From Paracoccaceae bacterium (GTDB taxonomy: Bacteria; Pseudomonadota; Alphaproteobacteria; Rhodobacterales; Rhodobacteraceae), in contig JAQWSE010000005.1 in assembly GCA_029243395.1 (NCBI GenBank), positions 62,001-126,000 on the forward strand: a DNA stretch of 64,000 nt. The letters run 5' to 3'. Shown piece by piece: positions 1 through 7,782 of the stretch; positions within the stretch are counted from its first letter, which is position 1; each line of letters begins with the position of its first letter. The translations under genes and the position numbers were made by a program. The notes beneath the pieces are model-generated. The model was given only the letters and a program-made list of their open reading frames with translations, searched no databases and was not told where the DNA came from.

Positions 1-109
1 TGGGCTTTCGTAAAACCCTAGAGTCAACATTTTTTATCTTCTCTGGGTGTCTTTTCTTCTGAGCACCTAGAAAATTCATCTGATTTTTATTGTTCATAGT
101 TGTTTTCAT
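1..109 (-). CDS. lipA: Lipoyl synthase LipA, N-terminal fragment cut by the window edge
   Basis: About 36 N-terminal codons are visible on the minus strand, starting at the ATG at 107-109 and running off the left edge. A downstream ATG at 95-97 and an upstream in-frame GTG at 128-130 are alternative starts; the ATG at 109 has GGGGA a few bases upstream. The peptide contains KRHPEKIKN-DSRVLRKP, which matches the leader preceding the radical-SAM domain in alphaproteobacterial LipA (RHPEK...RKPxWIRVKAP). LipA inserts sulfur into octanoyl-carrier domains to make lipoyl groups, the cofactor re-oxidised by the dihydrolipoamide dehydrogenase encoded 46 bp upstream in the same direction. The lpd-lipA pairing is usual in alphaproteobacteria and supports the call. 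The catalytic cysteines lie outside the window. Confidence 0.75.
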   Translation of the reverse strand, partial: MKTTMNNKNQMNFLGAQKKRHPEKIKNVDSRVLRKP

Positions 110-155
110 TTTTCCCCAGCTTTGACTCACGATAAAATGTTCATCTAAGAATTAA

Positions 156-1556
156 CTAGAGATGAATTACTTTATCTTCAGAGCTTAATACACTTTCATG
201 TAACATCTCTGACATTGTTGGATGGGGAAATATCGTATTAATAAATTCTTCTGATGTGGACTCAAGTTCCTTTCCAACCAAAAAAGTTGCAATAAGTTCT
301 GTCACCTCAGAGCCCACCATATGGGCTCCTAACAATTCCCCAGTATCTTTATCGAATATGGTTTTGATAAAACCCTCATCCTCCCCCATAGCCAAAGCTT
401 TCCCATTGGCCAAGAAAGGGAACGTACCGGTCTTTATTTCGTACCCAAGTTCCAAAGCCTTATCTTCAGTTAAACCTACAGATGCAATTTGAGGATTAGA
501 ATATGTGCAACCAGGTATATTTCCCCTTTTAAGTGGCCTAAGATTATCTTGACCAGCTATGATTTCAGCTACCATAACTCCTTCATGGCTTGCCTTGTGA
601 GCCAACCAAGGCGGAGAGGCTATGTCACCTATTGCAAAGATATTTTCCACATTTGTTTTGCAAAAGTCATTAGTCGTAATCACACCGGATCTTGTATTAA
701 CACCTATCTTTTCTAATCCTAGACCCTCCAAATTTCCCACTATTCCTGCAGCAACAAGAACAGCATGAGCAGAAATTTTTTCTTTTTTCCCTTTTCTTTC
801 AATTTCCAAACTAATCATAGATTTTTCTTGTTTAACTACTTCAAAACAGGAATCTACAAAAAACCTGATCCCTTTCTGTTCGAAACTTTTCTTCGCAAAG
901 TTTGAAACATCCTTGTCTTCGGTGGGCAAAATTCTGTCCAGCATTTCCAATACAGTGACATCTGACCCCATTGAGTTATAGAAACTAGCAAATTCGATAC
1001 CAATAGCACCAGATCCGATAATTATTAACTTCTTAGGAATTTCCGTTGGTCTTAAGGCATGACGATAATCCCAAACAATTTTTCCATCAACTTTGAGATT
1101 AGAAATCTCTCTAGGTTTAGCACCGGTGGCTATAATGATATTTCGTGCACTAATTTCCTTCTTCTCTCCATTATCTGTCTGAATGACAATCTCAGTATTA
1201 CTTAATAAAGACCCTGTTCCTTTGATAGTTTGCACTTTGTTTTTGGTTAATAAAAACTTTACTCCACTGGATAATTTTTCAGCCACTTTTTTTGACCGCC
1301 CTACCACATTATCAATATTTGGAGTTTGGCCGGACGTTTCAATGCCAAAATCTTGTGATCTCTTAACTAATTCATAAACTTCTGCAGATCGTAAAAGTGC
1401 CTTGGTAGGTATACAACCCCAATTTAAACACACACCGCCAATTTCAGCCTTCTCTACTACAACAACATTTAGACCTAATTGCGACGCTCTAATAGCGGCA
1501 ACATATCCACCTGGTCCTGAACCAATTATTGCTACATCAAAATCTTTTTCTACCAT
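156..1556 (-). CDS. lpd: Dihydrolipoamide dehydrogenase (E3)
   Basis: FAD/NAD-dependent oxidoreductase that re-oxidises dihydrolipoyl groups of 2-oxoacid dehydrogenase complexes and/or the glycine cleavage system. The N-terminal FAD Rossmann motif GSGPGGY is followed by the redox-active disulfide motif CLNWGC. A second dinucleotide fold (IIGSGAIGIEFA) follows mid-protein, and the C-terminal dimerisation domain ends with the catalytic HPTxSE motif. Length (about 466 aa) is normal. I prefer the ATG at 1556: the in-frame TTG at 1577 would place its purine-rich AGAGGA directly against the start codon. No E1 or E2 genes lie upstream; queA is the next gene in the same direction, 172 bp away, so which complex it serves is not shown here. 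Confidence 0.95.
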   Translation of the reverse strand: MVEKDFDVAIIGSGPGGYVAAIRASQLGLNVVVVEKAEIGGVCLNWGCIPTKALLRSAEVYELVKRSQDFGIETSGQTPNIDNVVGRSKKVAEKLSSGVKFLLTKNKVQTIKGTGSLLSNTEIVIQTDNGEKKEISARNIIIATGAKPREISNLKVDGKIVWDYRHALRPTEIPKKLIIIGSGAIGIEFASFYNSMGSDVTVLEMLDRILPTEDKDVSNFAKKSFEQKGIRFFVDSCFEVVKQEKSMISLEIERKGKKEKISAHAVLVAAGIVGNLEGLGLEKIGVNTRSGVITTNDFCKTNVENIFAIGDIASPPWLAHKASHEGVMVAEIIAGQDNLRPLKRGNIPGCTYSNPQIASVGLTEDKALELGYEIKTGTFPFLANGKALAMGEDEGFIKTIFDKDTGELLGAHMVGSEVTELIATFLVGKELESTSEEFINTIFPHPTMSEMLHESVLSSEDKVIHL

Positions 1557-1728
1557 ATTAAACCTATCTAGAATCAATCCTCTACTTTAAAGAAATTAAT
1601 TATTAACTTCTTAAGGAACAACTAATGGGTATCTCAACTAAATCAAAAATTCCAGACAATCTTTACATACTATAATTATATTTTCCGCCCCGGCACCAAC
1701 ATTGGCCACCATTAATTTTCAATATGGA

Positions 1729-2775
1729 TTAAGGTATTAATAAAGAAGCATCACCATAAGAATAAAACCTATATTTATTTGTAATTGCATGAGTATAAAG
1801 TTTCTTTGCCGCCTCTAGGCCCACAAAAGAAGAAATCAAAATGAAAAGAGAAGATTTGGGTAAATGAAAATTTGTTATTAATGCTGAAGTTACCCTAAAT
1901 TTGAATCCTGGCGTAATGAAAATGTTCGTAAAACCTTTAAAATTCTCAATCTGACCACTTTTTGTGGTAGATGACTCAAGTATTCTTAAACTTGTTGTTC
2001 CGACTGGAATTACCCTTCTTCCTGAAGTTAATGCATCATTGATAATGTCACTGGTGGTCAGATCAATTTCACCAAACTCTTCATGCATTATATGATCACA
2101 AATGTATTCAGTTCGAATTGGTGAAAATGTACCAATGCCCACATGCAATGTAACAAAACAAGTCTTAATACCTTTTGCTTCAATTCTTTCCATCAAATTA
2201 TTGTCAAAATGTAATGCAGCAGTGGGTGATGCTATGGATCCAATTGTAGTTGAAAAAATAGTTTGATAATCATCTTTATCCTGCGCATCTGCAGGTCGAA
2301 ATTTTCTGATATACGGGGGCAAAGGCATTTGTCCACTCTTTGCAAGCAGTGAAAAAAAATCTCCAAAGTACTGAAATTCTACAATCACTCCATCCTTCCG
2401 CCTATCAACTATCTTACCGCTCAAGTCATTGGAAAATATAATGTGATTACCTAGCTTCAGTTTCTTGATTGGCTTACATAGACAAAGCCACTGATTCGCA
2501 GACAATCTTTTAGTTAATAAGAACTCTAGTCGATTCCATTTTTCTTTAGGTTTATCAGTTTCTTCAATCACTCCATGGAGAAGTGCAGGAATGACCTTGG
2601 TATTATTAAAAACTAATAGGTCACCAGCCTTTAATTGGTCAGGCAAATCAAAAAAAGAAAGGTCCCTTAGGATATTTTGATTATAATAAAGTAACCTAGA
2701 ACTAGATCTAGGAACCTTTGGTCTTGTAGCAATTAGCTCTTTTGGTAAGAAAAAATCAAATTCGGTTAATCGCAT
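1729..2775 (-). CDS. queA: S-adenosylmethionine:tRNA ribosyltransferase-isomerase QueA
   Basis: Catalyses transfer and isomerisation of the AdoMet ribosyl moiety onto 7-aminomethyl-7-deazaguanine in tRNA, giving epoxyqueuosine at the wobble position of GUN anticodons. The protein is full length (348 aa). It starts with MRLTEFDFFLPKELIA, close to the family's DFDYxLPxELIA, and carries the LLVFNNTKVIPA-like strand, SPTAALHF, and HVGIGTFxPI near the middle. The family companion tgt, commonly downstream, is not here; lpd follows instead. The start codon abuts the first codon of the decayed frame on the opposite strand (CATATG), so no separate upstream promoter segment exists between them. Confidence 0.95.
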   Translation of the reverse strand: MRLTEFDFFLPKELIATRPKVPRSSSRLLYYNQNILRDLSFFDLPDQLKAGDLLVFNNTKVIPALLHGVIEETDKPKEKWNRLEFLLTKRLSANQWLCLCKPIKKLKLGNHIIFSNDLSGKIVDRRKDGVIVEFQYFGDFFSLLAKSGQMPLPPYIRKFRPADAQDKDDYQTIFSTTIGSIASPTAALHFDNNLMERIEAKGIKTCFVTLHVGIGTFSPIRTEYICDHIMHEEFGEIDLTTSDIINDALTSGRRVIPVGTTSLRILESSTTKSGQIENFKGFTNIFITPGFKFRVTSALITNFHLPKSSLFILISSFVGLEAAKKLYTHAITNKYRFYSYGDASLLIP

Positions 2776-3375
2776 ATGCGTAATATTACAATGTTGTTAA
2801 AGTTATTGGGCAAGAAAATAGGCATGATAATTCATTCTTTTAGGTATCTAGGCACTTACCCTGTTCGAATATACAATGTCAAAAAAGTTAATTGTCGGCA
2901 AACAGTTTCCAAATTTAATTTAAATATTAATAGAGATGAAAGAATTAGTAAGAAATCACTTTCAAAACGAAAGCCAATTATTTTTATCTATCGAAAAATA
3001 ATACTAGAGACTGCACCCAAGTAATGTGTTGATTTATCAAAACTTGTTAAAGATTTTCAGAAAATTAATTTCTCAATATATGATCCGTCCAAAGGCTATA
3101 CTGAGCGCTAAAAAATTCGGTTAAAGTATGACCTTAGAATAAAACTCATTTTAGATCTTTCTACTGAACTGTTACTCCGAGCAGGCGCCTGGATAAAAAA
3201 GCTATGTATTACAAAACATATATGGAATCCAAGCGGACAACTTAGTTTTGAACAAAACAATCAGGTTACCTATATGTGAACGAAAGTTCGTTTAAATAGC
3301 AATGCTGAGGAGGTATTGAAAGCTTGCCAAAACCTAATTAAAGAGGATAATAAGTCTGCAACAATAAAATCTTAG
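2776..3375 (+). pseudogene. Decayed tyrosine-recombinase/integrase-like reading frame
   Basis: A single reading frame runs from 2776 to the TAG at 3373-3375, interrupted by TAA at 3022, TAA at 3109 and TGA at 3277. The third segment reads LLLRAGAWIKKL and later GQLSFEQNNQ, then after the TGA TKVRLNSNAEEVLKACQ. This resembles the core of tyrosine recombinases (LLLRTGARISEL ... G-hydrophobic strand ... VPLN-alpha helix). On that alignment the first catalytic Arg is Trp, encoded by TGG at 3190-3192, one transition from CGG. The HxxR box and nucleophilic Tyr are not seen, so the 3' end is also truncated. The nominal ATG is back-to-back with the queA start and is probably not the ancestral start. 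In-frame decay is what I see; the family is my inference. Confidence 0.45.
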
Positions 3376-3450
3376 TATTTACTAAGTAAAATAAAGTTTG
3401 AGACGTAAATAAATCAATGCCTCTTACTGATTACAAGCGGGGAATAATTA

Positions 3451-3948
3451 ATGTTTGCTAAACAAAAACAATCAGTTGATAAACAAAAATCCAATCAATC
3501 TGAAAAGATTCTATCCAATGATCCTAATCTCAATACTATTCTTGAGGAAACAAATGGGTCAAATGATGAAATCATGATACCACCTCGAGTAAAATCTCCG
3601 CCTTCGCTTCTTTCTACTGACCTATTTATCAAAGGTAATTTAACTACAGCAGGTGACATACAAATAGAGGGATCTGTAGAAGGAAATATTAAAGCTAATC
3701 TACTGACAATTGGACAAAATGCCGAAATCAAGGGTGAGATAATAGCTGAAGAGGTGGTTATTAATGGGGCAATCTCTGGAACCATTAAGGGAAACAGAGT
3801 GCATTTAACAGCGTCAGCAAAGGTGAATGGTGACATCATCCACAATAGCATAGCAATTGAAAGTGGGGCGCATTTTGAAGGCTCTATCGAAAAATCAGAA
3901 GATCCTTTAAATAAACCAATTCCTAAAGGTGCTGCAGCTGTAAGTTAG
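3451..3948 (+). CDS. Bactofilin family polymer-forming cytoskeletal protein
   Basis: Bactofilins polymerise without nucleotide into membrane-associated filaments that position cell-wall enzymes. Residues from about 50 to 150 form the beta-helical core: regularly spaced short strands rich in G, I and V (LFIKGNLTTAGDIQIEGSVEGNIKA, then further G-[DEN]-I repeats). The flanking N-terminal arm is polar and low complexity, and the C-terminal tail is short and proline containing, as usual. Many alphaproteobacterial bactofilins sit beside an M23 peptidase; here the upstream neighbour is only the decayed frame. The gene is convergent with prfB. A GCGGGGAAT stretch about 12 nt upstream of the ATG may serve as ribosome binding site. 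Confidence 0.9.
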   Translation: MFAKQKQSVDKQKSNQSEKILSNDPNLNTILEETNGSNDEIMIPPRVKSPPSLLSTDLFIKGNLTTAGDIQIEGSVEGNIKANLLTIGQNAEIKGEIIAEEVVINGAISGTIKGNRVHLTASAKVNGDIIHNSIAIESGAHFEGSIEKSEDPLNKPIPKGAAAVS

Positions 3949-3990
3949 TCCTTGCCAAACTAGAAAACACAACCAAAAACTGACTATATC

Positions 3991-5088
3991 CTATGCATTG
4001 ATATTTTTAGCTAGCGCTCCTAGCAAGAAATCATCGAGATTTCCATCGAGCACACTCTGAGAATCAGAAGTTTCAACTTCAGTTCTAAGATCTTTCACCA
4101 ACTGATATGGTTGCAGTACGTACGACCGTATTTGATTACCCCATCCCGCTTCACCCTTTGAATCATGTGCGTCTTGGATATCTTTGTTAATCTTTTTGAT
4201 TTCCAAATCATATAACCTTGATTTAAGAGCTGCCATGCAATTGGATCTATTTTGGTGCTGAGACTTTTCCGAACTGGTCACAACAATTCCTGTTGGCAAA
4301 TGGGTAATTCTTACGGCAGAATCTGTAGTATTTACATGTTGACCACCTGCCCCAGAAGATCGAAAGGTATCAATTCTCATCTCTGATGGGTTTAAATCCA
4401 CAGCAAAGTTATCATCAATTACAGGATAAACCCAAACAGAACAAAAAGAGGTATGTCTACGAGCGGAACTATCAAACGGGGAAATTCTGACCAATCTATG
4501 GACACCGCTTTCCACCTTCAACCATCCATAAGCATTTGTCCCTTTGATTTTGTAAGAAATTGATTTGAATCCAGCCTCATCTCCAGGATTTTGTGAAATT
4601 ATTTCGATCTGAAACCCTTTTCTTTCTGCCCACCTAACATACATTCTAGCTAGCATCATTGCCCAATCACAACTTTCTGTGCCCCCAGCTCCAGCATTAA
4701 TTTCCAAAAATGTGTCATTCGAGTCTGTTTCCCCATCCATTAAGGCCGATCTTTCGGCATTAAAAACATCTTTCCTTAATTGGAACAGATCGTCTTCAGC
4801 TTCCTCCACCACTTCCTGTTCTTTTTCCTGAATTCCAAGCTGTATTAATGTAACACTTTCATCTAATCTTTTTTCAATCTCAGAGTATTGTTGCACAAAA
4901 TTTTCTAACCACTGCCTCTCTTTCATCAATGCACGAGCACTTTTGGGATCTTCCCAAAAGCTACTATCATTTGTAATTGAATGGAGTTCATCAAGCCTTT
5001 CTATGGATTGAGCGAGGTTTCTCCTCTTCGCCAGAATATCTAAAGATTTCCTTATTTCTTCAATCGTTTCCAGAACTTCAGCTCTCAA
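3991..5088 (-). CDS. prfB: Peptide chain release factor 2
   Basis: Class I release factor recognising UAA and UGA. Residues 203-205 are SPF, the RF2 codon-recognition tripeptide (RF1 has PxT), and residues 248-250 are GGQ, which triggers peptidyl-tRNA hydrolysis. The N-terminal coiled-coil domain spans roughly 1-110. The reading frame is continuous from MRAEVLETIEEI, so the programmed +1 frameshift with an early in-frame UGA known from many prfB genes is absent. Length (365 aa) is normal. It is the gene downstream of the class A PBP gene on the same strand, an order found in other alphaproteobacteria, with a 120 bp gap. Confidence 0.97.
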   Translation of the reverse strand: MRAEVLETIEEIRKSLDILAKRRNLAQSIERLDELHSITNDSSFWEDPKSARALMKERQWLENFVQQYSEIEKRLDESVTLIQLGIQEKEQEVVEEAEDDLFQLRKDVFNAERSALMDGETDSNDTFLEINAGAGGTESCDWAMMLARMYVRWAERKGFQIEIISQNPGDEAGFKSISYKIKGTNAYGWLKVESGVHRLVRISPFDSSARRHTSFCSVWVYPVIDDNFAVDLNPSEMRIDTFRSSGAGGQHVNTTDSAVRITHLPTGIVVTSSEKSQHQNRSNCMAALKSRLYDLEIKKINKDIQDAHDSKGEAGWGNQIRSYVLQPYQLVKDLRTEVETSDSQSVLDGNLDDFLLGALAKNINA

Positions 5089-5208
5089 AATGGTACTCCA
5101 AATTTTGATAATTATTTTGATAATATTTCTAAATTTACTCTTATCCCGATTTTTTTATCTAGAAATAGACTCTAAAGGATTTTCAAACGTTAATTCTCCA
5201 ATATTTAT

Positions 5209-7305
5209 TCACTTAAATCTTGACTTATGCCTGTCCTGAACCACAATTCGTTGGATTAGGGAAAGACATGAACCAGAAAATGTGTCAGGAGAAATCTGTA
5301 AATTCGATTTCTTTGCCTCTATATGACAGCCAAACATTTTATCAGAAATTATTCCTATAACTGAATCAAAATTTAATTCTCCATCAGTATGATGTTTACC
5401 CAATAGTGTTATTTCATCATTCCCATCTAATCCTACAATCACATCAAAATGCACTAGTGGAAAAAGTTCAAAACCGTTTTCTTTAGCTTTTCGCACAAAA
5501 TATTGAGTGCCCACTTCATCAGTTATGTGATGGAGTACGGCCTTCCTATCGTTTTGACACTGTTCACATTTCTGAATTCCTATTTTCTTAGGATAAACCT
5601 TTTGTTCTCCTTTAGAAACTTCGAGTAATACATGTTCCTTTTTTTCTGTTTCCCCAATAACTAGCATATTATAAGCGGATATTACATCAATAATAGTAGT
5701 CTGGCTATCGACTCTGAAGTATTTTTGTGATTCTGAAATTTCTTCAATGAGACCATAATTCATAAGAATTTTGATGCTAGCATCATCTAATAAATCTTTC
5801 TGAATCTCTCTATTTGAATATGCAAATATATCTACAACACTGGCTAGAGCGTTTAAATTAGGATCATTCCAATCAAAAAACCGCTTAGAAACAACCGTTA
5901 AGATAATAGAATTTAAAAATTCTAGTCTAGGTCTTCTAACTTCAGTTACTTTGTTTATACTACTCAATTGATGGTCATAACCGCCCTCAAGAGCTAAAAT
6001 ATCTCCTGTTCCTAAATCTGATATTATGACACCTCCATCAAATAATGACATCTGCTTATAAAGCCAAATTGGTGCTCGATCTTTTAAATCGCTTTCATCT
6101 TGAACATATACAACACTTCCTATCTTTAAATTTGACTTTACCCCTGCCATAAAATGTAATTGTTGTATTTCTGGAGAACGGTCTGTCACAACTAATGTGT
6201 TTTCACCCTGAATATCTACTACCACTGCTAAATTCCATCCATAATGTGGCTTAGGTAAATTTTCATTTTTAAGTGCTTCAAACCATTTAAATTTTTCGTT
6301 TTTGTGGTCAGCTTCAATGTGAGCTACAGGTAATCCATATTCTGTAACTGCATGATTTAAATCTTGAATTTCAAACTTCAAAGCATTTCTTGCAATTTGT
6401 TGCAAATTAGAATCGATAGAAGTTTTGATCGATAAACCTCCCTGATTAACGTACCTTTCTCCTAATTCAGTATTTACCTGTGCTCTTATCTTCTCACCCA
6501 AAAATCCTTTAAATAGCTCTAGTCCCTCGCCCCCTACAATCTCTCCAGTCAAAACCGTTTGCAGTTTGGAATTTTTCTCTGAACTTAACTTACCTTTAGA
6601 GAGATACCCATTTTCCACCATCTCATCTAAAACAAAATTCCTTCTTTGAATCGCATTTTCAGGATTGCTTAATGGATTATATGCCTGAGGTGATTTAGGC
6701 AAGGCGGCCAAATAAGCGGCCTCACGTGGTAACAAGTTCTCCAAACTCTTGGCAAAATATGTTTTCGCGGCCGCTGAAACTCCAAAAGCTCCCTCGCCCA
6801 AATAAACCTCATTAAGGTAAATTTCCAATATCTCACTTTTGGTCAGAATTTTTTCCAGTTGTATAGCAAGAATTAGTTCTCTAATTTTTCTTTCAAAACT
6901 TCTTTCTCCTGAAAGAAGCAATCCTTTTGTGACCTGTTGAGTAATGGTTGAAGCTCCCCTTAACTTTGCTCCTTTGGAAAAATCAATAATGGCCTTTAGA
7001 AGGCTAATAACATCATACCCAGAGTGCTTATAAAAGTTCTTATCTTCAGCACTTATGAATGCATGTATTACCAACTCCGGAATTTTTTTAATTGGAATAA
7101 ATTCTCTTTTCTCTGAATAAAAGAAACCTAGGATCTGTTCATTTCGATCCAAAACTTTATTAATAGTTTTTGGCTTGTATTCAATGATCTCAGCAATACT
7201 TGGGAGTTGATTACTGTAAAATTCAACTAAAGATCGAACAACCAGAAAGGCTATAAGGCCAGACAATAAGAAATATATTATGATCTTCTTCAATTTATCT
7301 ATCAC
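5209..7305 (-). CDS. mrcA: Class A penicillin-binding protein 1A with degenerate transpeptidase domain
   Basis: Bitopic inner-membrane protein with one N-terminal transmembrane helix (about 8-24). The GT51 glycosyltransferase domain (about 45-230) looks complete: EDKNFYKHSGYD with the catalytic Glu near 87, GASTITQQ (117-124), EIYLNEVYLGEGAFG (161-175), and a later SPQAYNP. It should polymerise lipid II. The rest still aligns with PBP1A (GGVIISDLGTGDILALEGGYD at 424-444; a C-x2-C pair at 580-583), but where relatives have QPGSxFKP it reads RPRLEFLN (459-465). The active Ser and Lys are both Leu, the SxN segment is diverged, and the KTG segment is gone, with ENGFELFPLVHFDVIVG at about 609-625. 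At 698 aa it is shorter than usual PBP1A (about 780-850). I infer a polymerase-only enzyme. Confidence 0.9.
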   Translation of the reverse strand: MIDKLKKIIIYFLLSGLIAFLVVRSLVEFYSNQLPSIAEIIEYKPKTINKVLDRNEQILGFFYSEKREFIPIKKIPELVIHAFISAEDKNFYKHSGYDVISLLKAIIDFSKGAKLRGASTITQQVTKGLLLSGERSFERKIRELILAIQLEKILTKSEILEIYLNEVYLGEGAFGVSAAAKTYFAKSLENLLPREAAYLAALPKSPQAYNPLSNPENAIQRRNFVLDEMVENGYLSKGKLSSEKNSKLQTVLTGEIVGGEGLELFKGFLGEKIRAQVNTELGERYVNQGGLSIKTSIDSNLQQIARNALKFEIQDLNHAVTEYGLPVAHIEADHKNEKFKWFEALKNENLPKPHYGWNLAVVVDIQGENTLVVTDRSPEIQQLHFMAGVKSNLKIGSVVYVQDESDLKDRAPIWLYKQMSLFDGGVIISDLGTGDILALEGGYDHQLSSINKVTEVRRPRLEFLNSIILTVVSKRFFDWNDPNLNALASVVDIFAYSNREIQKDLLDDASIKILMNYGLIEEISESQKYFRVDSQTTIIDVISAYNMLVIGETEKKEHVLLEVSKGEQKVYPKKIGIQKCEQCQNDRKAVLHHITDEVGTQYFVRKAKENGFELFPLVHFDVIVGLDGNDEITLLGKHHTDGELNFDSVIGIISDKMFGCHIEAKKSNLQISPDTFSGSCLSLIQRIVVQDRHKSRFK

Positions 7306-7782
7306 TTAATAAGTAATTAGTATAAGATTTAAGGTTGATCGATATACCGCTTCAAATCTAATGGCAAGTCACTCATAATTCAACGGATCATACCATATTT
7401 TTTAACCTCAACTTGATATGGAATTTGACATTGCAAAATAATTTGATAATTAGGTACTGTAACTTAAACTGAAAGCTACTTATTATACTAGTAAGATAAG
7501 TATAACGTTTATAATAAGAAAAGGAATTCTAGCGGGGACAAGAAGTTATTTTCCGCATTTATAAAGTGATAACGTCTTATTACTTTAACCAACTCATCTG
7601 AGTTAACTCAGATTTAATTGTAACAACTTTGAGACTGACGACGATAAATATTTAAAATTTGTCAAGAACTGCATTTAAGAAAATTAAGTTTGTGTTCTCA
7701 ACATCAGTCACAAATCAGGAAGTGAATACTAATGATAATATCTTCAAGGAATAAATCATGAAGCATTCACAGGTGGTATTTT
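7306..7782. other. Divergent intergenic region between the class A PBP gene and rne
   Basis: This 477 bp gap separates divergently transcribed mrcA and rne. No protein-like ORF is visible on either strand. In many alphaproteobacteria an N-acetylmuramoyl-L-alanine amidase gene occupies the place between rne and mrcA; no trace is recognisable here. It holds an 18-bp palindrome (7596-7613) and probably the long 5' leader of rne, a gene that is autoregulated through its leader in better studied bacteria. The sequence is strongly AT rich with several candidate -10 hexamers, so no single promoter can be chosen by eye. Confidence 0.5.
7596..7613. promoter_or_regulatory. Perfect 18-bp palindrome upstream of rne
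   Basis: The sequence ATCTGAGTTAACTCAGAT is an exact dyad with no spacer. It lies 169 bp upstream of the rne start and about 290 bp upstream of mrcA. It could be an operator for a dimeric repressor shared by the two divergent genes or an RNA hairpin in the rne leader. It overlaps a TTAA-N7-TTAA arrangement (7603-7617), the CtrA consensus spacing, but that pattern is expected often by chance in DNA this AT rich. Confidence 0.35.

Noticed and set aside
1638-1712. 24-codon minus-strand ORF (MVANVGAGAENIII...) in the lpd-queA gap, lying in a GC-rich patch
   Set aside because: It is very short, has no ribosome binding site and matches no family I know; the GC-rich patch does not form a convincing terminator.
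3022-3279. Stop codon reassignment or recoding to explain the interrupted integrase-like frame
   Set aside because: Two of the three stops are TAA and one is TGA, all other genes use the standard code, and the predicted catalytic Arg is also lost, so decay is simpler.
3991-5088. Programmed frameshift in prfB
   Set aside because: The 365-aa frame is continuous from the N-terminal coiled coil through SPF and GGQ, with no early in-frame TGA.
7603-7617. TTAA-N7-TTAA, a CtrA-like site upstream of rne
   Set aside because: Eight fixed A/T positions are expected several times by chance in a window this AT rich, and it is contained in the palindrome already reported.
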